A stretch of DNA of 64,000 nt from NCBI GenBank assembly GCA_002989075.1, contig PSQN01000010.1:372001-436000 (forward strand), written 5' to 3'. A program made the position numbers and the translations under genes. The DNA comes from Arthonia radiata. Lineage: Eukaryota; Ascomycota; Arthoniomycetes; Arthoniales; Arthoniaceae. Position 1 is the stretch's first letter, and every line of letters starts with the position of its first letter. A model generated the notes under the pieces. The model was not told the origin of the DNA, ran no database searches, and was given only the letters and a program-made list of their open reading frames with translations. Below, piece after piece: positions 24,601 to 36,700 of this stretch.

Positions 24601-27033
24601 TTTTTAAATCTTAAAGTTAATATAAAAATAGCTTATTTACTTTATTTTATTAAATATATTTAAAAACTTTTAAAACTCTTTAGATAATTTAGTTTTAAAA
24701 TCTATTATCTTTTACTCTTTATTTTTGTAGATTTCAATATTTTTTATAGATATAAAGAATACTTTTATATCTTTATATTTAATTAAGTATTAAAAAAGTA
24801 TTATACTAATAAAGTTAATATTTATAAAATTAGTAAATTTAGTAGCTTTATAAACTTATATTAAAGCTTACTTTTATTCTTTATATATATATTTCTTAAA
24901 TAATATCTTTTAAGTATCTTTAATAGCTACTAATACTCCTTATTTTTAGTTGATTATACTTATAATAATTAATAAAGTATAAACTTTTAATTAGAGCTTC
25001 TTAATAAATAAATAATACTTAAGTATCTTAAATTTAAAGATTGAAAGTTTCTTTAATATAAATATTCTATTGCTATTATATAATAGTTTAGTATTAATTT
25101 AAGTTAATAGTAAGTTAAATAGTAATTTAAATACTATTAATTAATTTTAAATTAGCTTTTATTTATACTTATAGTTACTTATAAACTTTAATATATCTCT
25201 TTTATAGTTTATAAAAGTTAAGTAATTTTTTAATTAGCAATTTTCTAGTAGCAACTATTATTTATACTATTTTATAATATAAAATAGTATTTTTAAAATT
25301 TAATAGTTTTATATTTAAATTAAAGTAAAGAGTTCTTTTTTAATAATCTATCTTAGTTAGCTTTTAAATCTTTTAGTAGTTATAAACTTAGTTAGTTTTA
25401 TTAACCTAATCTTAAATTATTAATATATCTTTTAAATAATATAATAATTTATAATAGTAGTAATTTAGTAACTTATATTTACTATCGCTAAAAATTTAAG
25501 TAAAGTTTAAATTTAGTTATTAACTATTAAAAGCTATATTTAAATAAATAAGTTACTTTATATTTTAAGATTATTTTTAATACTAATTAGTTAAAAAAAG
25601 AGAAAAAGAAAAATTATTATATTTTTTTAAATTACTATTATTACTAAGTTTTAGTCTTTTTAACTAAACTTTATAAAAAACTATATATTTCTTTATTTAA
25701 ATATAAAAGTTTTATTTTAAAAGTAATTCTTTTAATAGTATCTTTTCTTTTAATATTTATAATAAATAATATTTTTAAAGTTTTATTAAAAAAATTTATA
25801 TTTATACTTAAAGTTAATTAATATACTACTAAAATTATAAAAAGTTTTATTATAGCTAAACTACTAACAACTATTAAAATTAAAATTATTTATATTTATA
25901 AGAAATAGTACAGTTAAATATTATTATTTTTTAATGGTATTTATTTAAAACTTTACTTTATTAATTTATTAAATATTTTAATTAATAAATTAGAGTTTTT
26001 TAATATAAATAGTAACTATTTTAAACTTTACTAGTAATATTACTTCTTTTAAAAGTATCTTAATTTTATTTTTTAAATTATATAGCTAAATAAACTTATT
26101 GATATTTATTTTAATTATATACTTATAAAACTAAATAAAAAACTTAAAAAGCTCGTTTTATTTTTAATATAAATTATAATAGTTTTTTTTGATAGTTATT
26201 TTTTAAAATAAATCTTTATATTAATTTTAAGAGCTTAATAAATATTTTTAAGTATTATATTATTTATTTAATTTAAATAAGATTTTATATATTAAGTTAT
26301 AGTACTATTTAGCTTATATAAATATAAACTACTTTAATTTTATTTATTAAGTATTAGTTAATATTAATATATATTTTATTTTCTATATAACATATCTATA
26401 ATTTAAGTTTTTAGGTAGCTTTACTAATAAAGATAGAAAAATTAAATACTTTCTTTAACTTCTTTTTTCTATTAATTTATTCTAAAATTAAACTATTATT
26501 TTTAATTTTATAGTAATAATCTTTATATAATTTTTTTACTTAGTTTTTTTAGCTTAAAGCTATTATAACTTAACTAAATTTTTATTATTTTTAGTATAAA
26601 AAATAGCTTAAAATAATATAAAATCTTTTAATTAATACTTAATTAGTTTAATAGTAGACTTATTATTTAAATATTATTAAAGTTTTCAATAAAATTATAT
26701 ATTTAAATTATTATCTTTAGCTAGTTATTCTAATAATAATACTAAAAATACTATTTTAATCTATCAAATATTAACTATTTAAGCTTTATACTTAAATAAA
26801 ATTAATAATACTTTTTATTATAATAGAGTTTATTTTATAAAGTTAAAATATTTTATATCTTCTATTAACTACCTTACTTAGCGTTATTAATTATATTTTA
26901 TTAAAAAATACTTAAATAATTTAATAAATTAGTATTATTATTAAGTATAATATAATAGTCTTTAACAAGTATTAATATTATTAAAATTTATTATATATAT
27001 ATAGTTAATAGAAAAAGAGAAGCTTTAAAATAA

Positions 27034-27307
27034 TATTATAAATAATATTAAAATAAACTTATTAACTATATAAAGAAACAATAGAATTTTAAAGCTATAA
27101 AATAACTATTTAAAAAGCTAAAATTACTGTTTATGTTAGTTAAAACTACTTATTAAGTCTTTATTTTTATCTAAATAACTAAAAGATAGCGTTAATAAAA
27201 GATAAACTAAAAGATAATTTATAATAAAGAATAGTCTTTTTAATATAATAAGTATATTAATAGCTTTTAAATATAGTAAATAGTCAATTTAAGCTAATTT
27301 TATAATA
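27034..27307 (-). repeat. 5' LTR of Gypsy C1
   Basis: This 274-bp repeat is the same length as both LTRs of C2. Confidence 0.85.
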
Positions 27308-27308
27308 C

Positions 27309-27775
27309 TAGTATTACAAACCTAAATATACTAAATTACTAAATTAGATATTATCTTTAATATTAGATTTACATAGTTTTTTATAGTAGTAGTATACTAT
27401 AATATAATATTAAAGACTTGCTTAGTATAGTAGTATTAGAATATAATATTATAGTTAATTTATTCTATATAATATTGCACGTAGATATACTAAGTTAAGT
27501 TCGCTGGTTTAATTTCTAATATAAATAGCTAAGTTCTTATATAACTATAAGAAATCGCTAAGTAGTATATTAGTATATATATAAAATAGATTTAAGGCGT
27601 ATAGGTATTATATTGTTTTCAATAGATTGTAACTTATAGAGTTGTAAGTCTAAAAGAGGTAATAGTAGTATTATAAAACTATATATACTATATTATTAAA
27701 TTGGATGTTGTCTTTAATATTAGGTTTGCTTGGCTTTTTATAGTAGTAGCATACTATAATATAACTAGCCTTTAT
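27309..27775. repeat. ~100-bp direct repeats about 361 bp apart, beside C1
   Basis: 27,311-27,408 and 27,672-27,769 are similar, sharing for example TTTTTATAGTAGTAG and TATACTATAATATA. On the - strand each begins TTATATTATAGTAT and contains TATAAAAA, which resembles an LTR start with a TATA box. This may be a small LTR or a tandem duplication cut by C1. The family is unknown. Confidence 0.45.
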
Positions 27776-28462
27776 TAGTAGTAAGCTATACTAGAAGTTA
27801 ATTAACTATCTTCTCTAACTAGATAAGATAAATAGTAGTTCTATTAGTTTTCTTCTTAGTATTAGTAGTATTGTTCTAGACGCGCGTCTCAAGGTAGGTA
27901 ACTTTATTAGTAAGTTTCTAGTTCTTTTTCTACTTAATAGCTAGTTCTCTAGCAATTTCAATGCTAAGAGCTATAGTATCTTCTATATTAGACTTATTAT
28001 TATTCTATTTAGCTTAATAACGGCGCTTAGACTCCTCTAACGTCTAGTTAGCGTTCTTAAGCTTAGCCTTCTTGGCCTAGTACTCACTAATAAGCGTATA
28101 ATACTACTAAAATAATTTCTTATATTCTTAAAACAAGAGGTTAAATACTTAAATTAGCTAGATTAACTATTTATAGTCGGCTATAAAGAGTTTAGTAATC
28201 TTAGTCGGTTCTAGAAGGTTTTTATTCTTATTAACTTAGTAAGTAAGGTAGTTAACTACCTTTATTAGAGTTTCTTCTATATATAGAATAAATTCTTAAG
28301 GTCTATATAATTAATATAAGTGCTAGTTGACTTTCTTAGATAGAAGGTTAGCTAGTTGTTTTGTTTTAAGTCTTAGAAGCTTAAGACTTTCTAGATAGAT
28401 TACTAATTAAATTTTACCTATAGCTTAGCGTATATAGAGTAAAAGGGGTAACTATAGTTTTA

Positions 28463-28648
28463 TTAATACGTATATTAACTAAAAGAGTATATAGTTAGAT
28501 TTAATAGGTAATAGTATTAAAAAACTATAGTAAGAAGTAAAGGAGTAAAGCTCTAGCTAATTAGTAAATAAATAAAGCTAGCTAAGTAGAGCAGACTAAA
28601 GTAGAAAACGGTCTAGAGTTAGCTAATCTAACTTTAATAGAACCTAGA
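28463..28648 (-). repeat. 186-bp terminal direct repeat of element B, right copy
   Basis: This is the partner of 15,539-15,724 in the same orientation and of equal length. LINE F resumes immediately to its right. Confidence 0.55.
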
Positions 28649-29909
28649 GGGTCCTAGCTAGAGTCCTATTAAGACTAACTAATCTTTCTTATCTTAGCTA
28701 TAAAGAACTTAGTCTAGAGACTACTTTTCTTTAGTAGCTAATAGATACTATAGTAGAAAGAGAAGAGTATAGAGGTTAAGTAGAGTATATAATAATAGAA
28801 TACTAGGTTATATAGTATAATTATAGTAATATAAATAGAAAAGCTATATAGCTCTTCTTTAATTTACTTAAAAATAGTCTTATTATTATACTCTAGAAGC
28901 TAAAATAGAATATTTATACTAAGTTAATATACTATCTAAAGCTATATAAACTTAAGTTTAATTTTATTTTACTAATCAAGATAGCTTTTCTAGTTAAATA
29001 GATACTAATAAAAAAGAGTATAGTCTTTTACTAATTTAGATTATATATAGCTAAGCTTATCTTTAATACTAATATAAAGATAATTAGTATAGTTAATATA
29101 TATAATCTAAGAGATAGTAATAATACTTTTACTATATAAACAGCTATCTATAATACTCTCTAAAGTACTATAGATAAGTATATTTTACTAGAAAACTTTA
29201 ATCGTTATAATCTAATATAGAGTAGCTTTATAGTAGCTAGTAACTAGAGTGTATAGGTTCTATAGAAATTATATACTAATTTTAAGCTTTATTTACTTAC
29301 TTTATAAGTAAATTTAATTTAAAGAAGAGAATAGTAGTTCTTAGTTATAAATCTTATCTTTATTACTAAATATATTTAAGTAGATATTACTTTTTATAGC
29401 CTATAACTAGAGTAGACTCTTATTTAAAACTATATTTTAATTAAGCTATACTTAATAGAGACTTTTAGTAAGTAGAATAGCTATATATAACTAGCTCTAA
29501 ATATACTTAACATAGAAAATTATATTAAAAAGCTAAGTAACTTATAATAGTATAATATAGAATACTCTTTTAAGACTCTTTATCTCTACTTAGTAGCTCT
29601 TTTACTAAAATATTATTAATTAGTATATTTAAGTAAAAAAGTAAGATTAACCTAGTTTTTTAAAGTAAATTAGCTTTTAAAATATATATAATAGACTAAG
29701 AAGACTTACTTTATAAACTCTACTTCTATACTAAAATATAAGTTTTAATACTAGTTTAACTTTTTCAAATATAAGCTTTATTAAAATAATAAAGAATAGT
29801 AGTACTACTTTTTATAGAAATATATTGAGTTAGTAAATAAATAAAGAAGTCTCTAAAAAATATATAAGTAGAGTAAGAGTAAGTATACTAGTTTAATAAA
29901 GATTCTATT
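28649..29909 (+). mobile_element. LINE F segment 2: endonuclease region
   Basis: The + strand reads an AP-endonuclease-like segment. VNIYNLR near 29,093 matches the family H-N-V-Y-N-P motif, and ILLENFNRY near 29,180-29,206 matches ILLGDFNxHH. From about 29,480 to 29,905 it runs into the linker before the reverse transcriptase. Gypsy C2 interrupts it at 29,909, and the reverse transcriptase follows C2 at 55,187. Stops are numerous and of RIP type. Confidence 0.65.
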
Positions 29910-30183
29910 TATTATAAAATTAGCTTAAATTAACTATTTACTATATTTAAAAGCTATTAATATACTTATTATATTAAAAAGACTATTCTTTATTATAAAT
30001 TATCTTTTAGTTTATCTTTTATTAACGCTATCTTTTAGTTATTTAAATAAAAATAAAGACTTAATAAGTAGTTTTAACTAACATAAATAGTAATTTTAGC
30101 TTTTTAAATAGTTATTCTATAGCTTTAAAATTCTATTATTCTTTTATATAGTCAATAAGTTTATTTTAATATTACTTATAATA
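29910..30183 (+). repeat. 5' LTR of Gypsy C2
   Basis: This 274-bp repeat pairs with 54,913-55,186. It begins TATTATAAAATTAGC, from a TG start altered by a transition. Confidence 0.88.
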
Positions 30184-30570
30184 TTATTTTAAAGCTTTTC
30201 TTTTCTTTATTAACTATATATATATATATTTAATGAATTTTAGTAGTATTAATACTTATTAAAGACTATTGTATTATACTTAATAATAATACTAATTTAT
30301 TAAATTATTTAAGTATTTTTTAATAATATATAACTAATAAATACTAGCAAAGATAGTTAATATAAAATATAAAATATTTTAACTTTATAAAATAAATTCT
30401 ATTATAATAAAAAGTATTATTAATTTTATTAAAATATAAAGCTTTAATAGTTAATATTTAATAAATTAGAATTGTATCTTAGATATTATTATTAAAGTAA
30501 CTAGCTAAAAATAATAACTTAAATATTTAATTTTATTAAAAACTTTAATAGTATTTGAATAATAAGTTTA

Positions 30571-30733
30571 TAAAGTCAATTCGAGTCTTAAAGACAGACA
30601 ATATAACAATAGCTTTCCCTTGCTACTAAGTATTGTACCTATACTAAGTCTAAGTATTGCACTAGTCTTAAGCTAGTCTCGTCTTTCTACTCTTTATAGT
30701 AGTATTCTTCTTCTTTCCTGTACCTTTTTAATA
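30571..30733 (+). repeat. 5' terminal repeat of D3
   Basis: This 163-bp repeat ends in CTTTTTAATA, the usual 3' end of this Copia family's LTR. It is followed at once by the primer-site sequence GGCTATAAGCCCGG. Confidence 0.87.
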
Positions 30734-31875
30734 GGCTATAAGCCCGGGTTAGTACCAATTCCTTTTAAATTTCCTTTTTAGAAAATATTTTCTCTTCGAT
30801 ATTTATCGGCATCTCCGAACGATTTTATTACCAATCGACTCTAAATTTTAAGCCTAATTTAACTATTAGAACAGAATTTCCTTTTTTTTCGGAAATCTCC
30901 GATTATAAATTCGGCTATAGACTCCTCTTATAAGATCTCTAAACTTAAGAGCTCGACTAATTAAGACATTTAATCGATTCGAATAGAGGCCTTTTTAAAC
31001 TAAAAAGGGCTACAGTAATATTATAATCCTCTTTTTTGGCTATTTAGCTAGAAATAATACTAAAGCTAGCCGCTAAAAACAGTCGATAAGAACAGCAGCC
31101 CTTATTTAACTAACTCTAAAGAACAGTCCTTTTATTTAAATAAAGAGAATTTATAACTCTCTAGAGCTTTAAAATAGCTTAAAAAGGTTATATAAATTAA
31201 AAGATTATAGTTTTGAGTTTCTAATTTGTAAGAAGCTCTTTAGCACTATACTTAGTAAGATAAAAAACCTTAAGCTTTATCTTACTAAAATTAGACAATT
31301 AACGGACAATTTAGTAACCTAAGGACTAGTACTATCTAATAAGATAGTAGCTACCTACATCCTTTATAATTTAACTTCTAAATATAAGTATACAGTAGCT
31401 ATTATTAGCTAAATTTATTAGTAAATAACTAGTAATATAAGTTTATAGGACTTATTTAGTTAACTTATAAACAAGTCTCGCCGAATCCGCGGTAGTATCC
31501 TAGTAGAAAACGTTTTTACTACAATAGACAATAAATCGACGCAAAGGACCAAAGAAAAATTAAAGTCTTTAAGTAAAAATTAAGAAAAATGCCTCTTTAA
31601 TAACAAAAAGGAGCATAAACCGGCAACTTATTAGAAAAAATATCCAAACCTCCGGCTAAATTCTAACAAAAGCTCCAAAAACACTAATTTTTTAATATTT
31701 TCTGTAAATAGTTCTAATCTATAAGAAGAACAATGCTTTATAGTATTATTAAACGGAGTTAACTACTTTATTAATTCTTAAATCCTTGATATAAGCTTAA
31801 TAAGCTATATTTGCTCGAATATTAATTTTCTAACAGATATCCGGCCAACTAACCGGATTATTCGTTAAAGAGGAG

Positions 31876-32038
31876 GAAAGTTAATTCGAGCCTTAAAGAT
31901 AGACAATATAACAATACCTTCCCCTTACTACTAAGTATTGCACCTGTACCAAGCCTAAGTATTGTACTAGTCTCAAGCTGGTCTCGTCTTTCTACTCTTT
32001 ATAGTAGTATCCTTCTTCTTCTCTGCACCTTTTTAACA
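31876..32038 (+). repeat. 3' terminal repeat of D3
   Basis: This 163-bp repeat ends CTTTTTAACA and is followed by the target duplication GTTTA. Confidence 0.87.
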
Positions 32039-33171
32039 GTTTATTATTAAACTAATTAAGTATTAATTAAAAGATTTTATAATATTTTATTTAAATTAAA
32101 TAGTACTATAGCTTAATATATAAAACTCTATTTAAATTAAGTAAATAATATAATTTAAAGATATTTATTAAGCTCTTAAAAATTAATATAAAGATTTATT
32201 TAAAAAAAACTATTAGAAAGAACTATTATAACTTATATTAAAAATAAAAGAAGCTTTTTAAATCTTTTACTTAATTTTATAAGTATATAATTAAAATAAA
32301 TATTAATAAGCTTATTTAACTTAATAATATAAAAAATAAAATTAATATTTTTCTAAAAAAGTAATATTATTAATAAAGTTTAAAATAGTTACTATTTATA
32401 TTAAAAACCTTTAATTTATTAATTAAAATAATTAATAAATTAATAAAGTAAAGTTTTAAATAAATATTATTAAAAAAGATAACATTTAATTATATTATCT
32501 TTTATAAATATAAATAATTATAACTTTAGTAGCTATTAGTAGCTTAGCTATAATAAAGCTTTTTATAACTTTAATAGTATATTAATTAACTTTAAGTATA
32601 AATATAAATTCTTTTTAATAAAACTTTAAAAAGATTACTTACTATAAGTATTAAAAAAAGAGGTATTTTAAAAAAATTATTTTTAAAATAAAACTTCTAT
32701 ATTTAAGTAAAAAAACGTATAGTTTTTTATAAAGTTTAGTTAAAAAATCTAAAATTTAGTAATAACAGTAATTTAAAAAATATAATAATCTTTTTCTTTC
32801 TTTTTTTTAACTAGTTAGTATTAAAAATAACTTTAAAATATAAAGTACCCTATTTATTTAAATATAGCTTTTAATAACTAGTAACTAAATTTTAACTTTA
32901 TTTAAATTTTTAATGATAGTAAATATAAGTTACTAAATTGCTACTATTATAAACTATTATATTACTAAAAAGATATACTAATAGTTTAAAGTTAGTTTAA
33001 TAAAGTCAACTAAATTTATAACTATTAAAAACTTTAAAGGCTAATTAAAATAGATTATTAAAAAAAACTCTTTATTTTAATTAAAATATAAAACTACTAA
33101 ATCTTAAGAATACTATTTTATATTATAAAACTAAATAAATAATAGTTACTATTAAAAAAGTACTAGTTAAA

Positions 33172-33701
33172 TGTTAGAAATTAACCAACTAGCTGGTTAG
33201 TCGGAACCTCTAGAAGTCTAGAGTATTGAATAGGTTCTATCGGCTATCTCGGTCTAAAATAGAACAAGCCTTTTATCTAAAGGGTCGGGCCTAGTAGTCC
33301 GCATTTAAGATAAAAAGGAGCATTATATAATCTATTCTAGACAACTAGCCTATAATTTAAGATAACATAGAATATACCTAAAGACTAATAGTTTTAGATA
33401 GATAGAATTACTATCTTATATAGTAAGTTATAGGTTATCTAGCCTCTATTAAAAAGAATAGATATTTAGTAAGTTCTATATAAGCTACTAGACTTAAATA
33501 TATAAGCTACTAGACTTAAATATATAAGCTAAAATTTCTTTAGAGAATTTTAGGTAACAAAATAAATAATATAACAACAGCTTTCCCTTGCTATTAAGTA
33601 TTGTACCTATATTAAGCCTAAGTATTGTACTAGTCTTAAGCTAGTCTTGCCTTTCTACTCTTTATAGTAGTATTCTTTTTCTTTCCTGTACCTTTTTAAT
33701 A
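33172..33701 (+). repeat. 5' LTR of Copia D1
   Basis: It starts TGTTAGAAATTAACC and ends CTTTTTAATA. At 530 bp it is 22 bp longer than the 3' LTR because of a tandem 22-bp duplication at 33,487-33,530 found only in this copy. Confidence 0.9.
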
Positions 33702-33725
33702 GGTTATAAGCTCGAGTTAGCACCA
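33702..33725 (+). promoter_or_regulatory. Primer binding site of D1, half-tRNA-iMet type
   Basis: GGTTATAAGC directly follows the LTR. D2 and D3 read GGTTATAAGCCCG and GGCTATAAGCCCG at the same place. These resemble the complement of the anticodon stem-loop of initiator tRNA-Met (GGTTATGAGCCC), the site used by Copia and Ty5 with a half-tRNA primer. Confidence 0.65.
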
Positions 33726-36700
33726 ATTCCTTTTAAATTTCCTTTTTAAAAAATATTTCTTTTACAAAACCTATCGGCACCTTTAAACAATCTTATTACC
33801 AATCGACTCTAAATTTTAAGTCTAATTTAACTATTAGAACAGAATTTCTTTTTTTTTTTAGAAATCTCCAACTATATATTCGACTATAGACTCCTCTTAT
33901 AAGATCTCTAAACTTAAGAGCTCGACTAATTAAGACATTTAGTTAATTCGAATAGAGGCCTTTTTAACTAAAAAGAGCTATAGTAATATTATAATCCCCT
34001 TTTTTAGCTATTTAGCTAGAGATATTACTAAAGCTAGCCGCTAAAAACAGTTAATAAGGGTAGTAGCCCTTATTTAACTAACTCTAAAGAACGGTCCTCT
34101 TATTTAAATAAAGAGGATTTATAACTCTTTAGAGCTTTAAGATAGCTTAAAAAGGTTATATAAATTAAAAGGTTTTAGTTTTAAGTTTCTAATTTGTAAG
34201 GAGCTCTTTAGCACTATACTTAGTAAGATAAAAAACCTTAAGCTTTATTTTGCTAAAATTAGACAATTAACTAACAATTTAGTAACCCGAGGACTAGTAC
34301 TACTTAACAAGATAGTAGCTACCTACGTTCTTTACAATCTAACTCCTAAATATAAGTATACGGTAGCTATTATTAGCCAAACTTATTAGCAAATAACTAG
34401 TAATATAAGTTTATAGAACTTATTTAGTTAACTTATAAATAAGTCTCGCTAAATCTGCAGTAGTACTCTAATAGAAAAGGTTTTTACTACAATAGACAAT
34501 AAATTAACGTAAAGGATCAAAGAAAAATTAAAGTCTCTAAGTAAAAACTAAGAAAAATACCCCTTTTATAACAAAAAGAGGTACAAACCGGCAACTTATT
34601 GGAAAAAATACTTAAACCTCCGGCTAGATTTTAACAAAAGCTCTAAAAACACTAATTTTTTAATATTTTTTTATATAGTTCTAACCTATAAGAAGAACAA
34701 TGCTTTACAGCATTATTAGACGGAGTTAACTACTTTATTAATTCTTAAATTCTCGATATAAGCTTAATAAGCTATATTTGCTTAAATATTAATCTTCTAA
34801 CAGATACCTAGCTAACTAACTAGATTATTTGTTAAAAAGGAGGAAAGTTAATTTAAGTCTTATAGACAGGTAAAGTAAAACTATTCTTTAAGGACAAAAT
34901 AATTGTTCTAAACAAAGTTTTATTTATTAAGAAATTTAAAATTAACCTTCTAAGCTTTAATAAGCTTAGAAAGAGGGGAGATAAGGTAACTTTTAGCTAA
35001 AACAAGCTAAAAGTTAATTAAGCTAGATAACTAACTACTAAGAGGCAGTATATTAATAGTTTAATAGTAATAAAAGCTTAGACTATTAATATAGTTTAAT
35101 CTTTCTATACTATTTTTTTAAAAACTGACCTTTAGTATTAACGAATAGAATATATAAGCAAGAACGCCTTAAAATAGCTTAAAAAGTTGCTCTAGAGACA
35201 GATTATTTAGACAAATTAGAAAATAATTGCTAAATTTACTTTAAAGTAAAGGCAACGACTAAAGTTAGCTAAAAAACTTTAAACAAATTAATTAATTATT
35301 TAGAAAAAGTTTACTTAAATATTTATAAGCTAATTATACTGCAAACCCCTTCTAAAGGTTAATTATTTACTAGCTTTATAAATAATAAAACCTGGTATAC
35401 AACTACTAAGGTACTATAGTTTAAAGACTAGATTTTTAATGCATTATTTATCTATATTACTTAGAAAGAAACGTAGTTTGAGCATTCTTTTAAAAAACTA
35501 TACTTAAATAATATAAAAGAATATCGGAAAGGTCAAATAAAATAGCTTTTAAAATAAAAAGAAGCTATTTCAACAATATCTATATTATATATCTTTTAGT
35601 AAAATAGACGAGCTAAACGCTTTAACCGAACAATTGTTAGTAAAGTTTAAGCAATACTTTATACCGCTAAACTACTTTAGATATATTGAATAAAAGCGCT
35701 AAGAGCAGCTATCTATATTTATAATAGAACCTCTTATACTAAATTATTAAGGTTTATTATTCCGTATAAAGTAAAATACGGTAAAAAACTAGATATTAGT
35801 ACTATTAAAATTTAGAGCTTAGTTATTTATTTTAAAGAACCTAAACTAAAAAAATTAAACGCTAGAGTAATTATTTATATTCTAATAGACTACAGATCGA
35901 ATTAATATAAGCTCTTAGACTCTAATAGCTAAAAAGTTTACTAAAAGAGAGACGTCTACGTTTAAAAAGGAAAATTTATTTGAGATCTATAGAGATCTAC
36001 AGTTAATTAATTAACCAAGAGTATTTCTAAAGAGTTTAAAAAATAACTAAAAGTTAAGTTTAAAAATAAGCTAATTTTAATCGCTAAATCTTAAGATAAT
36101 AGAAAGGTATCTTCTAATAAAGAAGGAAGTTTTTTATATAAGAAACAGTATACCTTCTCTATATTATAACAACTAGCGGACAAATTTAAATAAAAACTAT
36201 ACTAAATTAGAGCTTTAAACGAGTCTAACCTTCTTATTAAGTTAGATTATAGAAGTACTAAAGACTTCAGCCGAATAGATATCGATTGTACCTAAGAAAT
36301 AGATTTTATATACAAAAACGTCGACAAAAATTAGTTTAATAAGTTCTATAATAACCTAGAACAATATACCGAATAGACCTTAGTTATAGTTACTAAAGAG
36401 CTTAATAACTTAAAAGAAATAAGAATATTTAAGAATTAGCCTTCTTAGCTAAATATAATATAGTTAAAGCTTAAAGAGCTAGCTAACTAAGAAACTTAAA
36501 TATTAACTAAGCTACTACCGAATAAAAAGACGCTAAAAGGGTGCTAAATACCGAAGATTAAATACTTTTTAAAGAACAAACTAATTTTTAAAGTCTGCTG
36601 AATAGCTAAGGGCTGCCAGTAAAGACCCGGTCTTAATTTTATAAAGACCTTTATAAATATAGTAAATTTAATTACTTACTAGCTTATACTAGCCTTAGTA

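Larger units (their letters stand above)
21429..27307 (-). mobile_element. Gypsy LTR retrotransposon C1, full length, fossil
   Basis: It is a 5.9-kb element on the - strand with LTRs at both ends (271 and 274 bp). It is closely related to C2, which has the opposite orientation. Reverse transcriptase is recognisable around 24,700-24,050 and integrase around 22,900-22,200. A purine-rich tract on the - strand adjoins the left LTR. It lies inside chromovirus B. The flanking 5-mers do not match, so recombination or later change at the junction is possible. It is very AT-rich and heavily RIP-damaged, so it is clearly dead and among the older insertions. Confidence 0.8.
15539..28648 (-). mobile_element. 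Chromovirus (Gypsy) B, - strand, split by Gypsy C1
   Basis: The - strand shows gag with a coiled-coil-like stretch (about 28,440-27,800), reverse transcriptase (about 19,900-19,000, with the YLxN of the YLDD box near 19,030), RNase H and integrase (about 18,300-17,050). It ends in a chromodomain at about 16,770-16,600 (EEYI.KEI then KGYNNN). Direct 186-bp repeats at 15,539-15,724 and 28,463-28,648 are plausible LTRs or parts of them. Removing C1 leaves about 7.2 kb, a normal chromovirus length. I could not identify a clear target duplication. It is a broken fossil with dozens of changes. Confidence 0.65.
30571..32038 (+). mobile_element. Short non-autonomous Copia derivative D3 with rebuilt 163-bp LTRs
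   Basis: It is 1,468 bp long, flanked by GTTTA on both sides (30,566-30,570 and 32,039-32,043), with terminal direct repeats of exactly 163 bp (30,571-30,733 and 31,876-32,038). The interior matches the primer site, leader and gag to early protease region of Copia D1/D2. Everything after that is absent. Each terminal repeat is a chimera: about 30 bp of the internal gag/protease region joined to the last ~130 bp of the normal Copia LTR. A purine tract (AAAGAGGAGG) directly precedes the right repeat. It is a fossil that inserted into Gypsy C2. Confidence 0.85.

Noticed and set aside
21424-27312. Target duplication for Gypsy C1
   Set aside because: The flanking 5-mers (TAACT and CTAGT) do not match even after allowing C/T changes, so none is claimed.
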